Shown here: piece by piece, positions 8,560 to 17,836 of the stretch
How the letters are laid out: each line of letters starts with the position of its first letter
Numbering within the stretch: the first letter of the stretch is position 1
DNA from: Chthoniobacteraceae bacterium
GTDB lineage: Bacteria > Verrucomicrobiota > Verrucomicrobiia > Chthoniobacterales > Chthoniobacteraceae
DNA length: 64,000 nucleotides
Assembly: GCA_028293625.1 (NCBI GenBank)
Contig: JAQGOL010000029.1
Coordinates: forward strand, 310,001-374,000
Direction of reading: 5' to 3'
Notes under the pieces: model-generated
The model's database searches: none
What the model saw: the letters and a program-made list of their open reading frames with translations, nothing else
What the model was told of the DNA's origin: nothing
Position numbers and translations under genes: made by a program

Positions 8560-10479
8560 TTATTTGCGGCGCCGGCGGCCGGCGAGGCCAAGCGCGCCCA
8601 ACGTTAGCAAACCGAAAGTCGCCGGCTCGGGCACAACGCTGTACTTCAGGTTCACGGTCCCGCCGTTTTCTTCAATCCAGTAAACGCTTTGACTATCCGC
8701 GTTATAGGCGCCGTTTTCGCCCGCTGTTTCTGAGATCAAGGATGCACCGCCGCTATTAAAACCGAGGACCGTGGTGGTTGTCTCCTCGAACATTCCAACA
8801 ATCGCGTCGACGGTACCAAGTGTGAAAGTGCCGGTATTCGGACCGGTTGTGGCAAGGGCGGGAACAGTGAGCCCGGTCAGGTCCAATGTTACGCCGGCAC
8901 TGATATTAAAAGTGCCGTTGATATCGAAGGTTTTATTGTCGTCGAGTTTAAGTCCCGCGGCGGGATTGCCGATGAGCAGGCTGCCGTTGACCGTAATGAC
9001 GCCGGCGCCGGAGCGGGTCAATTTACCGCCCGTGAAGTCGAAGGTGCCGTTGCTGGTATCGATTGCGCCATCGACTGAAAGGGTGCCTCCGGAAAAGTTG
9101 TAGACGCCGGCTCCGTTGGCCTGCACATCGAGGTTGCCGGAAATTGAAACCGTGCCGCCGGTTTGTGTCACGACGCCGTTCCCGTTCTCGGCAATATCGA
9201 GCTCCGCAACTCTGAACTGGCCGGTGCCACTTACGTTTAAGGCACCCTGGCCGCCCCCGGCCCAGCCTACCCGTGCCGAATCGAAACTGGCGGTGCCGTC
9301 TGAGATATTCCACGTGCCGCGTCCTCCGGCATTTTCACCCAGAAGCAGGTTGCCATTGCCGACCGTGCTGACGGTTCCGCCGGTTTGATTGGTTGTCCCT
9401 ACACCGCCAAGGCTTCCAAGGATAAAATGGCTTCCGTTGCCACCTGCCTTGGTAAAGGTGCCGCCGCTGATGTCGATCGCGCCTGTGCCTCCCTCACGCC
9501 CAACCGCGATCCAGTTTGTTGCCGTTACTGTGCCTGCGCTCAGGTTCATGGAACCATTGCTTTGGCCACTCTCGCCAACCCAGAGTTCCCCGAGCTGCAG
9601 CAGGGAAGCGCTGTTGTTTACAATCACCGTGCCATTGCTGCCCGCACGGTCGGCAATCGAAAAAAGATCATTGGGATTTTTGTAGGTCCCACCCGAGAGC
9701 ACCATTTTACCGGTGGAACCAATCGCGCCGACATACGTTCGTCCGGCGTTTGTCAGGGTGCCACCGCTCATGTTAAGTGTCCCGTTGGCGCCCGGGGTCG
9801 ATTCTTCCTTGCCGAAAAAGTTCCAGCCGCCGGTGGTGATGGTGCCTGCGTCCACGTTCATCACGCCCGTGCCGCCAGCCGATCCCACCGTCAGATCATT
9901 TCCAATCTGGAGCGTGCCCGAGGTGTTCACATTGAACGTGCCGACGCCCCCTGGTCCAAAATTCGCCCCTCCCACATAAACACGGCCGGCGGTGGTTGAG
10001 CCGCCACCCACCGTGAGGTTTCCGGAGCTCAAACCGAATCCGGTCAAAGTGCCACCCGTCGTCGATGTATCGGCGAGGTTATATGTGCCTGTGCCGCCAT
10101 CGCGCCCAACCAAAAACCAGTTGTTGAGCCCGGTGGAAACCGATCCCGCGTTTTGATCGACTCGTCCGGAGTTGCCGGCGCCCGTTCCAACCAGGATGTC
10201 ACGAGGACTGACTGAAAGATTATCTGAGATGCTTGGAAAATTGTTCAGCTGGTTAATCACCGCATCGTCATAGGAATCGGCCGGAGCAGGCTGGTTGTTA
10301 ACAGCGGCCGGCACGCGTCCCAGATTCCAGTTTCCCGCGGTATTCCAGTCGCCGCTGATTGCTGCTCCGGTCCAGAAATTCTCAGTCGCCATCAGAGGCG
10401 TACAAAGTACAAAAAACGAAGCGATACTGCTGGCTAAGGCGTGTTTAGAAGAACGATTGAATGCGGCAATTGGAGACAT
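8560..10479 (-). CDS. PEP-CTERM protein with autotransporter-type beta repeats
   Basis: The 639-residue product has an N-terminal signal peptide (about residues 12-31, ending near MATENFW). The passenger is a long array of short Gly/Thr/Asn-rich repeats of the type 'GTLNMSGGTLTNAGRTYVGA' that predict a right-handed beta-helix like autotransporter passengers. The C-terminus carries a PEP-CTERM sorting signal: the PEP tripeptide in VVPEPATFG, a hydrophobic helix and a terminal RRRRK cluster. Such proteins are exported and processed by an exosortase (not in this window), often in organisms that make extracellular polysaccharide matrices. The role is probably structural or adhesive. It is followed by the halogenase-like gene in the same direction. 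Confidence 0.9.
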   Translation of the reverse strand: MSPIAAFNRSSKHALASSIASFFVLCTPLMATENFWTGAAISGDWNTAGNWNLGRVPAAVNNQPAPADSYDDAVINQLNNFPSISDNLSVSPRDILVGTGAGNSGRVDQNAGSVSTGLNNWFLVGRDGGTGTYNLADTSTTGGTLTGFGLSSGNLTVGGGSTTAGRVYVGGANFGPGGVGTFNVNTSGTLQIGNDLTVGSAGGTGVMNVDAGTITTGGWNFFGKEESTPGANGTLNMSGGTLTNAGRTYVGAIGSTGKMVLSGGTYKNPNDLFSIADRAGSNGTVIVNNSASLLQLGELWVGESGQSNGSMNLSAGTVTATNWIAVGREGGTGAIDISGGTFTKAGGNGSHFILGSLGGVGTTNQTGGTVSTVGNGNLLLGENAGGRGTWNISDGTASFDSARVGWAGGGQGALNVSGTGQFRVAELDIAENGNGVVTQTGGTVSISGNLDVQANGAGVYNFSGGTLSVDGAIDTSNGTFDFTGGKLTRSGAGVITVNGSLLIGNPAAGLKLDDNKTFDINGTFNISAGVTLDLTGLTVPALATTGPNTGTFTLGTVDAIVGMFEETTTTVLGFNSGGASLISETAGENGAYNADSQSVYWIEENGGTVNLKYSVVPEPATFGLLTLGALGLAGRRRRK

Positions 10480-10508
10480 GAGGGAGCTTGGCGGGGTGGT
10501 GGACTTTT

Positions 10509-10530
10509 ATCCGATGGGGGCTAATCGGAT
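10509..10530. repeat. Perfect inverted repeat upstream of the PEP-CTERM gene
   Basis: Two 7-base arms (ATCCGAT and ATCGGAT) flank an 8-base loop, 30-51 bases upstream of the PEP-CTERM start codon on the minus strand. No T-run follows on either strand, so a terminator is unlikely. It may be a leader hairpin or a regulator site, or be chance. Confidence 0.35.
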
Positions 10531-10687
10531 GACTAAGATCCGCAGCTTCCCGAATTATCGGCATTCTGAAGACCTTGCTTCCACTCCAAACTTAGGAATT
10601 GGCGAGTTGCCTTGCTTATTTTGACTCAATGTCGGCGCTGCCTGTTAGGCGCATTTTTTTATTAAATGAACGCACCGGAAACAGCGT

Positions 10688-13246
10688 CTATACCAGATTT
10701 GCAAGCTTTTGTAATCGCAGTGCCGGCTCCTTGGTTTCACGCGATTGCGCCAGGTTGACTTCAAACTCGGCAACCCAGTCATTCGCTTCCTCAGGGTCCA
10801 CCAGCATCTGCTGAATCTTCCAGCTTTTGTTATCCTCGGACTTGATAACATAGGTATGACGCAAGTTCCGCGCTCCCGGATCCAGGCAGATCCGCTCATG
10901 CTCCACATGGTAGGCATCGACTGCCTGGCGCAGCCGTTCCACTGTCCATGGTTCACCGTCCGGCTGGTCGCGCGACGATAATGTCGTGAGCGCCAGTTCA
11001 TAGTCGCCGCTTGCCAATGCGCGCAGGAACGTGAAGATCCGATTGCGGATGGCCGCCGTGAACGATTTCGCATCGCGGGTAATATCCTGAAGCGCTTCCT
11101 CCGCCCCGGGTGGACGCACCTCCGCGCCCTCTTCCTTGGGCTGATAGTTCGGATCCCGCATCTTTTCCCATTCATCGAGCAGGCTCGAATCGACCTGCCT
11201 GATCATGCCGCTCAGGTAGAGTTCCATGTCGCGCACCGCGTCGTTTTTGGCCGAGTCGGGGACGGTTTGCGTCAGCACTTTATGCACGCTGGAAAGATGC
11301 CGCAGCAGCAGCCCTTCGGCCCGTTGCAGCCCGTAGCCTTTGATATAGTCGGCAAACGAACGAAACTCTTCAAACATCTCACGGGCGATTGATTTAGGCC
11401 GGATATTCTCCTGTCCCACCCACGGATGCCGGTCGGCGAACGCATTGAAGGTCGAGTAGACAAACTCGCGATTTGGTTTTGGATACTCGAGTTTTTCCAG
11501 CTGTTCCATCCGTTCGTTATATTCGACGCCGTTCATCTTCATCTCGGCCATCGCCTGGTCTTTTACTTTATCAAGCTGACAGCGCAGAATCAGATCGGGG
11601 TCTTCGAGGATCGATTCCACCAAAGTGAGCAGCACCAGCGCGTAATCGGGCGCTTCCGGATCCATCAACGGAATCGTGTCGTGAACATAGAGCGACAACG
11701 TCTGGTTCATTGAAAAGTCGTCCTGCAACTCGACGTTGACCCGCAGATAAGCGCCCTCGGCTGTTTCCGGAATAATCTCGATGATTTTGCGGTCGACCAA
11801 TGCCCGAAAAAGCTGCCAGGCGCGTTTGATCAGCGCTTTTTTTACCTTGGGCGATTCATGACAGCGGCTGATCAGATGCCGCATCGCATCGCATCCGTTA
11901 TCCTTTCTGCTTAACACATTCAGCAGCATCCCGTGTGTGACCTGAAACTGCGCGGCGAGCCGTTCAGGTTGAGCGCCAATCAACCGCGTAAAGGTCTGTT
12001 TATCCCAGTTCACAAATCCGCGCTCCGGCGGTTTGCGTTTCACAAATTTCTTGCCGCCGCCCGCCTGCTTTTGCTCCAGCAACAGGTTTTCAATCGTATG
12101 CTCGGGCGCCTGGATCACCACCCAGCCGCAATCGTCGTACCCTTTGCGTCCGGCCCGGCCGCCGATCTGGTGGAAGTCGCGCGCGGCCAGGATCCCGGTT
12201 TTTTGGCCATCGTATTTGCAAAGTTTGGTAAAAAGGACGGTGCGGATCGGGACATTGATCCCGACACCGAGTGTATCGGTACCGCAGATAATTTTGAGCA
12301 GCCCCTTTTGCGCGAGTTGTTCAACGAGCACCCGGTATTTGGGAAGTAAGCCGGCATGATGCAGCCCGATCCCATGACGGAGCCACTTTTTGATTTCGGG
12401 TCCGAACGGGCTGCTGAATTTGAAGCCTTCAAGCTCGGTTGCGATCGCGGCTTTTTCCTCCTTGGTGCAGACGTTGATGCTCGTGAAGTCCTGCGCGCTC
12501 TCCGCCGCTTCCCGCTGGGTGAAATGGACGACGTAAACGGGGCATTTATTCGCCGCAACCAACTCCTCAAGCGCCTTGGCGAGCGGTTTCTCCGAATATG
12601 AATATTCCAACGGGACGGGGCGCAGCCTGGAGGAAATGGTTGTGGTTTCCCGTTTGTTTAGCCTGGTAAGTTCCTCCTCAAAAAATTGGGTGTCCCCAAG
12701 CGTGGCCGACATCAGCAGGAACCGGGTTTGGGGCAGGGTCAAAAGCGGGATCTGCCACGCCACGCCGCGCTCCCGATCGGCGTAATAATGGAATTCATCC
12801 ATGATGACATCCTGCACATTGGCGAGGGCGCCTTCCCGGAGCGCCATATTGGCCAGGATCTCCGCGGTGCAGCAGAGGATCGGCGCATTCTGGTTGACCG
12901 AAGCGTCGCCGGTACTGAGACCGACATTTTTCGCCCCGAATTCGCGGCAGAGCGCCAGCCATTTTTCATTAACCAACGCCTTGATCGGGCAGGTGTAAAT
13001 CGAGCGTTTGCCCTGCGCCATCGATTTGAAATGCAACGCGGCCGCCACCAGCGATTTGCCCGAGCCGGTCGGCGTGTTGAGGATGACGTTTTTTTCCTCA
13101 AACAATTCGAGGATCGCGTTCTCCTGCGCGGGATAAAGCTCAAGGCGCCGGCTCTGGACATAATCAAGAAAACGGCCCAGGAGCGAGTCGTTGTCCGTCT
13201 CGCCGGGAATCAGGTCGGAGAGGGACAAAGGGGACGGGTGTTGCAT
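10688..13246 (-). CDS. Ski2-like DEAD/DEAH-box helicase with DUF3516 C-terminus
   Basis: The 852-residue protein is a superfamily 2 helicase. Motifs in order: Walker [10 protein letters not shown] (residues 57-65), [11 protein letters not shown] (Ia), DEFH (150-153), MSATLGD (III), and [13 protein letters not shown] (VI). The C-terminal half lacks the usual DSHCT domain and matches DUF3516, found with bacterial Ski2/Mtr4-like RNA helicases. A role in RNA processing or decay is likely but not demonstrated for this group. It is transcribed toward the PEP-CTERM gene with a 208-base gap and away from the hydroxyproline operon, which ends 46 bases upstream on the same strand. Confidence 0.88.
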   Translation of the reverse strand: MQHPSPLSLSDLIPGETDNDSLLGRFLDYVQSRRLELYPAQENAILELFEEKNVILNTPTGSGKSLVAAALHFKSMAQGKRSIYTCPIKALVNEKWLALCREFGAKNVGLSTGDASVNQNAPILCCTAEILANMALREGALANVQDVIMDEFHYYADRERGVAWQIPLLTLPQTRFLLMSATLGDTQFFEEELTRLNKRETTTISSRLRPVPLEYSYSEKPLAKALEELVAANKCPVYVVHFTQREAAESAQDFTSINVCTKEEKAAIATELEGFKFSSPFGPEIKKWLRHGIGLHHAGLLPKYRVLVEQLAQKGLLKIICGTDTLGVGINVPIRTVLFTKLCKYDGQKTGILAARDFHQIGGRAGRKGYDDCGWVVIQAPEHTIENLLLEQKQAGGGKKFVKRKPPERGFVNWDKQTFTRLIGAQPERLAAQFQVTHGMLLNVLSRKDNGCDAMRHLISRCHESPKVKKALIKRAWQLFRALVDRKIIEIIPETAEGAYLRVNVELQDDFSMNQTLSLYVHDTIPLMDPEAPDYALVLLTLVESILEDPDLILRCQLDKVKDQAMAEMKMNGVEYNERMEQLEKLEYPKPNREFVYSTFNAFADRHPWVGQENIRPKSIAREMFEEFRSFADYIKGYGLQRAEGLLLRHLSSVHKVLTQTVPDSAKNDAVRDMELYLSGMIRQVDSSLLDEWEKMRDPNYQPKEEGAEVRPPGAEEALQDITRDAKSFTAAIRNRIFTFLRALASGDYELALTTLSSRDQPDGEPWTVERLRQAVDAYHVEHERICLDPGARNLRHTYVIKSEDNKSWKIQQMLVDPEEANDWVAEFEVNLAQSRETKEPALRLQKLANLV

Positions 13247-13292
13247 CCCGTTACTTTCTCCGGTGCGCGGCCGCTGACAGCAAATGAATTAA

Positions 13293-14531
13293 TCAGGCGT
13301 ATCGGTCCGGGCTGAGGAGATCGAGGGGAAACCGGGGCGGTTCGTTGTCAACGAGCTGGCCGGTCAGTTCGCCCGTCACCGGCGCCAGGCTGACGCCCAT
13401 CATAGAATGCCCCGTCGCGACGATGAGGTTTGAAGCCGCCTTTGTCCGGCCGATATAGGGAAGCCCGTCGGGCGAGCACGGCCGCAGTCCGCGCCACGGT
13501 GCCAATCCATCAAAATGCTCGCGGCGGAACGCGGGATAATAATTCGGGATGGCTTTCAAAATCCCTTCAACACGGCGCGGGTTGATCGTTTGGTTCAATC
13601 CGGCGATCTCCATCGTTCCGCCAAATCGAAGCGCTCCGTTCATCGGGGTAATCGCGACGCGGGCTTCGGCGAAGATGGCGCAAATCCGCGGCAGTTGAAC
13701 CGGGGCGGGGAGCGTAACGCTATATCCTTTGCCCGCCTGCATCGGGATCCGCAGGCCGAGTTCGCGGGTCGTTTCCTGCGACCAGGAACCACCGGCAAGA
13801 ATGAATTCGTCGCCTTCAACCTCGCCGTGCGTGGTTTTGAGTGCCGCTATCCGGCCGCCCTCGCGCTTCCAGCCGGTCACTTCCGTTTCAAAAAGGAATT
13901 CGCCCCCGGCGGCGCGGATCCGTTTTTCAAGAGCAGCCATGTAACGCTCGGGTTGAAGGTGGCAATCTTTTGGAAAATAGATGCTCCCGGCGATCTCCAT
14001 CGTCACATCCGGATCGAGGCGTCCGGTTGCCTTGGCATCAAGCACCTCGGCCGGTACCCCCAGCGCGTTGGCTTTTGCCGCCATTTGAGCCTCCTCCTCG
14101 AGCGCATGCTCGGTTTTACAAAGCATCAGGAGTCCCTTTTTCACCAGGCCGAACTCTTCGACTTCGCTCGAATAATGTTCCCGGCTGGCGAGATTCAGAT
14201 CGCGCAGCAGCGGCGCCGCGCGGAGGACGTGGCCCGGCGTGCTGGCCCTCCAGAATCGAGCGGCCCACAGGAGCAAATCCCAATTCAGCCGCGGCTTGAT
14301 GTAAAAGGGCGACTCCGGGTTCCACATCCATTTGAGTCCCAATGCGACCATCCCGGGCGCCGCAAGCGGAACAAAATGGCTCGGCACGATCATCCCGGCA
14401 TTTCCAAAAGAACAGCCATTGCGCCGGGCAGGCTCGCGCTCAATCACGGTCACACGATGGCCGCGTCGCACGCATTCGGCGGCCGCGCTCAGCCCGATAA
14501 TCCCGGCACCCAGGATGACCACCTGTTTCAT
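13293..14531 (-). CDS. FAD-dependent oxidoreductase, probable cis-4-hydroxy-D-proline oxidase/dehydrogenase
   Basis: The ATG at 14531 (MKQVVILGAGIIGLSAA) gives 412 residues; it overlaps the stop of the upstream epimerase by four bases (ATGA). The DAO fold is clear: GxGxxG at the N-terminus, an acidic strand end VTVIERE, a central LAGGSWSQETTRELG segment binding FAD, and a C-terminal GLRPCSPDGLPYIGR...GHSMMGVSLAPVTG. It resembles DadA-type D-amino-acid dehydrogenases. Placed after a hydroxyproline epimerase and a DHDPS-family enzyme, it most likely oxidises cis-4-hydroxy-D-proline to 1-pyrroline-4-hydroxy-2-carboxylate. By itself the sequence cannot exclude a general D-amino acid dehydrogenase. 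Confidence 0.85.
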   Translation of the reverse strand: MKQVVILGAGIIGLSAAAECVRRGHRVTVIEREPARRNGCSFGNAGMIVPSHFVPLAAPGMVALGLKWMWNPESPFYIKPRLNWDLLLWAARFWRASTPGHVLRAAPLLRDLNLASREHYSSEVEEFGLVKKGLLMLCKTEHALEEEAQMAAKANALGVPAEVLDAKATGRLDPDVTMEIAGSIYFPKDCHLQPERYMAALEKRIRAAGGEFLFETEVTGWKREGGRIAALKTTHGEVEGDEFILAGGSWSQETTRELGLRIPMQAGKGYSVTLPAPVQLPRICAIFAEARVAITPMNGALRFGGTMEIAGLNQTINPRRVEGILKAIPNYYPAFRREHFDGLAPWRGLRPCSPDGLPYIGRTKAASNLIVATGHSMMGVSLAPVTGELTGQLVDNEPPRFPLDLLSPDRYA

Positions 14532-15466
14532 CGAATCCCCCAGCAAAACGGATCGGTTTCGTTGAGGATCAATGTCGAATCGGCCGTGACAAAAGCCGTT
14601 CCATGAATTGAAGGCTCAATGATTCCTTTTGCACGGTCGATCCACCGGTAGCTGCCGCGGAAAGTGCTTCCAAGAATGCTTTCCTGAATCCATTGCCCGC
14701 CCTCGGCCAGCGTCCCGTCGGCTGCCAGGCACGCGAGTTTTGCGCTCGTGCCGGTCCCGCATGGGGAACGGTCATACGCTTTCCCCGGACAGAGGACAAA
14801 GTTGCGCGAATGGCCGCCGGCTTCGCCTTTTGCGAAAAGCTCAACATGATCGACCTCGGGAAACCCCTGCGCATTGAGAGCCTGCCGGATGCGCCAGCTC
14901 AAATCGGTCAGCTGTTCAACGTTTTTCAAAGCGAGCGTTTTTCCATGTTCTTTAACGAGAAAGAACCAGTTGCCGCCCCATGCGACATCGCCGGTGATAG
15001 AACCGATTCCCGGGACGTTGAGGGTAATGTTCGCCGCCTTGCGATAACTCGGCACGTTGACGATCGAGACCGCATTGCCGCCGTGCCAGATCGCGTGAAC
15101 CTTTCCCACCGGCGTCTCAAAACGGATGGTGCCCGGTTTCTTGATCCGGCCAAGATGCGCCATCGTAATAACAACCCCAATCAGACCGTGCCCGCACATT
15201 CCCAGGTAACCGACATTGTTGAAAAAGAGGATACCGGCATCGGACTCGGACGATTCGCTCAATAGGGCGCCAACGAGCACGTCGTGCCCGCGCGGCTCAT
15301 TGACGATCGCTGAACGGAAAGCGTCGTAACGGTCTTCGAAGAGGGCCAGTTGCTCGGCCATCGTCCCGCCGCCCAGCTCCGGTCCGCCTGCGATCACCAC
15401 CCGTGTCGGCTCGCCGCCGGTGTGGGAGTCGATCACTCGAATTTGTCTCGAGGCCGTTCCGTTCAT
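14528..15466 (-). CDS. 4-hydroxyproline 2-epimerase (proline racemase family)
   Basis: The 312-residue protein belongs to the proline racemase family. Both catalytic cysteines are present, Cys91 in GMCGHGLIG and Cys236 in DRSPCGTGTSAK. Cys/Cys pairs mark racemases and epimerases; the trans-3-hydroxyproline dehydratases have Thr in place of the second or first base. The N-terminal DSHTGGEPTRVV signature is also typical. It would convert trans-4-hydroxy-L-proline to cis-4-hydroxy-D-proline, the substrate of the next enzyme. Start and stop both overlap neighbours by ATGA, meaning tight translational coupling in an operon with the aminopeptidase and the FAD oxidoreductase. Confidence 0.9.
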   Translation of the reverse strand: MNGTASRQIRVIDSHTGGEPTRVVIAGGPELGGGTMAEQLALFEDRYDAFRSAIVNEPRGHDVLVGALLSESSESDAGILFFNNVGYLGMCGHGLIGVVITMAHLGRIKKPGTIRFETPVGKVHAIWHGGNAVSIVNVPSYRKAANITLNVPGIGSITGDVAWGGNWFFLVKEHGKTLALKNVEQLTDLSWRIRQALNAQGFPEVDHVELFAKGEAGGHSRNFVLCPGKAYDRSPCGTGTSAKLACLAADGTLAEGGQWIQESILGSTFRGSYRWIDRAKGIIEPSIHGTAFVTADSTLILNETDPFCWGIR

Positions 15467-16770
15467 CGGCGGCGGGCGGCTTTGGAGTTATTCATGAGTT
15501 CTTCGATCTCCGCCGCCTCGATGGGAATGTCGTTCATCAGATTGATGGCGCCCTTTTCGGTCACCAGGAGCGTGTTTTCCAGACGGACAGCAAGCCCTTC
15601 TTTTGCGATATAAATTCCCGGCTCGCAGGTGACCACCGCCCCGGCCTGCATCGGCTCGTTCAGAGGCGCCACGTCATGGACATCGAGTCCGATCGGATGG
15701 CCTATTCCGTGCATGTAATACTTTTTCAAAGCTGATTTTTCCGGGCCTTGTTTTCGCACTTCGGACGCTTTGAGCAGCTTGACGTCGACCAGCGCCTTTT
15801 CCATCACCTCCTCGGAGATCCTGCGCCAGTCGCTTGCGAGCAATCCCGGTTTCAGCGCATCGGCGCACGCTTTATAGGCGCCCAGGACGGCGTCATAAAT
15901 CTGCCTCTGGCGTTTGGTAAACCGCCCATTGATCGGCAATGTGCGCGTCAGGTCTGAGTTATAATTTCCATAAGCCGCCCCGACATCCAGCAGCAGCAGG
16001 TCGCCATCCCGGCAAGGCGCGCTGTTCTGATTGTAGTGGAGGCCGCACGCGTTCGCTCCCCCGGCGATGATCGGCGAATAGGCAAACTTCCCGTTCTGCC
16101 GGATAAACTCATGGGCGAACTCGGCTTCGACATGGGTTTCGCTCACGCCCGGCTTTACAAAACGCGCCACCCGCACCAATCCGTCCCGGGTAATCTCGCA
16201 CGCCTTTCGGATCAGGCCGATTTCCGCTTCAGACTTCACCGCACGGAGCCGGTGAATGAGCCGGGCCAGTCGATGATATTGATGAAGCGGATAGCGTTGC
16301 CGGCATTCTTTTACAAAACGGGCCTCGCGTGTTTCAACCACCACAACGGCCCGTGCGTGCTCGTTTGAGTTGAGGTAAACCGACTCGCATTCGCACATCA
16401 GCGCGCGAAATATACCGTCAAACGCGCTCAACCATTCCACGCGCTTGATTCCGGAAATGGCGATCGCTTCCTCCTTGGAAAGTTTTTTCCCTTCCCAGAT
16501 TTCAAGATGCGCAATCGGTTCACGCAAAAAAAGGATCTCCCGGTTGCGCTCATCGTGCGCGTCGGGAAAGAAAACCAGCACCGATTCCTCCTGCTCGATT
16601 CCGGTAAAATAAAAGAGATCGGAGTTGGGCTGGAGAATCAACGATCCATCGGCGTTGGTCGGCAATAAATCGTTGTTGTTAACGACGGCAACCGAGCCGG
16701 GAAGCATCAACTCGCGGAGGCGGCGGCGGTTCTCAACAAAGAGCAGGGGATCAATAGAAGCGTGGCGCAT
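15463..16770 (-). CDS. pepP: Xaa-Pro aminopeptidase (M24B family)
   Basis: The 435-residue protein has the aminopeptidase P N-terminal domain (RRRLRELMLPGSVAVV...NSDLFYFTGIEQEESVLV) and a pita-bread metallopeptidase domain. Metal ligands of the dinuclear site are visible: Asp in LLLDVGAAYGNYNSD (two Asp), His in HGIGHPIGLDVHD, Glu in TCEPGIYI and Glu in VRLENTLLV. It cleaves N-terminal residues that precede proline. Family members are usually housekeeping, but here the gene overlaps the hydroxyproline epimerase by four bases, which suggests a function in releasing (hydroxy)proline from peptides. It is cytoplasmic; no signal peptide is seen. Confidence 0.92.
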   Translation of the reverse strand: MRHASIDPLLFVENRRRLRELMLPGSVAVVNNNDLLPTNADGSLILQPNSDLFYFTGIEQEESVLVFFPDAHDERNREILFLREPIAHLEIWEGKKLSKEEAIAISGIKRVEWLSAFDGIFRALMCECESVYLNSNEHARAVVVVETREARFVKECRQRYPLHQYHRLARLIHRLRAVKSEAEIGLIRKACEITRDGLVRVARFVKPGVSETHVEAEFAHEFIRQNGKFAYSPIIAGGANACGLHYNQNSAPCRDGDLLLLDVGAAYGNYNSDLTRTLPINGRFTKRQRQIYDAVLGAYKACADALKPGLLASDWRRISEEVMEKALVDVKLLKASEVRKQGPEKSALKKYYMHGIGHPIGLDVHDVAPLNEPMQAGAVVTCEPGIYIAKEGLAVRLENTLLVTEKGAINLMNDIPIEAAEIEELMNNSKAARRR

Positions 16771-16784
16771 AAAATTCGGAGGCT

Positions 16785-17720
16785 CTATGCGGCTTTCTTT
16801 GGCAATGCAGGCCTGGTTTCAATTCCGGCATGGATGATTTTTAAGATCGCGTCGCGCTCATGCCCTGAGAGCGGGAGTCTCGGCGCTCGGGTCCATTCCT
16901 GGCCAAGCCCGCATTCCTGCACGCAAAGCTTGATATACTGGACAAATTTCACGTGCGTGTCCAAGTGCAGGAGCGGCGTAAACCAGCGGTAAAGCTCGAC
17001 CGCTTTGGCCCATTCGCCTCCTTTCATCAGTTCCCAGAGATGCTGATTTTCATGAGGAAACGCAATGCCGGTTCCCGCCACCCAGCCGTCAATCCCGAGC
17101 ACAGCCGATTCGAGCGCCAGATCGTCAACGCCTGTAAAAATGGCGTATCGGCCGCCGAGCAGGTTATGCAAATCGGTGATGCGCCGCGTGTTGCCGCTGC
17201 TTTCCTTGAGCGCCACGAAATTTTTGGTATCGGCCAATTGCGCAAACATCTCGGGAGTGATGTCGTTCCCGTAGGCAATCGGGTTGTTGTAAATCATGAT
17301 TGGCAAACCGGTGGCGGCTGCAACCGTGCGAAAGTGGGCAAGAGTCTCCTCGGGATCGGGTGATTTGTAATTCATTGCCGGCATGAGCATGAATCCGTCG
17401 GCGCCCGCCGCCTCGCCATCGCGCACGTAACGAACCGCCTCGGCCGTGCTGGTTTCCGCAACGCCGCTAAGGACCGGGATACGCCCGGCAACCACCTTGA
17501 TCATTTCATTAAAGACCAGGCGCTTTTCCTCGCCGCTCATCGCCTGGTTTTCACCCAGGGAGCCGAGATAAACAATCCCGCTCACGCCGCTCGCAATCAG
17601 CGCCTCCGAGTGCCGGGCGGTGCTTTCAATATCAAGCGAGCCGTCCCGGTGCATTTGAGTGGTGATAGCCGGGAACACGCCTTCCCAAAAAGGAGTCGAA
17701 GAGTTTTTTTGCGTCTGCAT
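16785..17720 (-). CDS. DHDPS-family lyase/deaminase, probable 1-pyrroline-4-hydroxy-2-carboxylate deaminase
   Basis: The ATG at 17720 gives 311 residues; an in-frame TTG at 17738 is less likely. The protein is a class I aldolase of the DapA/NanA superfamily: WEGVFPAITTQM at the start, the GSLGEN loop (in place of GTTGE), Tyr in IMIYNNP and the Schiff-base Lys in FVALKESSGN. In bacterial hydroxyproline clusters this family member deaminates 1-pyrroline-4-hydroxy-2-carboxylate to 2,5-dioxopentanoate. It is the first gene of the operon, 14 bases upstream of the aminopeptidase. The next step enzyme, 2,5-dioxovalerate dehydrogenase, is not in the window. Alternative members are dihydrodipicolinate synthases, but the context argues against this. 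Confidence 0.85.
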   Translation of the reverse strand: MQTQKNSSTPFWEGVFPAITTQMHRDGSLDIESTARHSEALIASGVSGIVYLGSLGENQAMSGEEKRLVFNEMIKVVAGRIPVLSGVAETSTAEAVRYVRDGEAAGADGFMLMPAMNYKSPDPEETLAHFRTVAAATGLPIMIYNNPIAYGNDITPEMFAQLADTKNFVALKESSGNTRRITDLHNLLGGRYAIFTGVDDLALESAVLGIDGWVAGTGIAFPHENQHLWELMKGGEWAKAVELYRWFTPLLHLDTHVKFVQYIKLCVQECGLGQEWTRAPRLPLSGHERDAILKIIHAGIETRPALPKKAA

Positions 17721-17836
17721 TTGGGCAAGGCTATCCAAAGATTTTTCGGATTTCCTGCTCTATTTCGAGAAATGACAGAGGCCTTTGCGCCTTTGTTTTA
17801 ACCGCAAGCCCACCGGGCCACGAATCCTTTAAAAAA

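Noticed and set aside
10640-10660. Small hairpin followed by a T-run on the plus strand downstream of the helicase gene
   Set aside because: Both flanking genes read on the minus strand, where the hairpin is not followed by T residues, so it would terminate nothing known.
13515-14606. Long plus-strand frame of 363 codons opposite the FAD oxidoreductase
   Set aside because: It lies antisense to a gene with clear family motifs and has no recognisable domain; long antisense frames are common in this GC-rich sequence.
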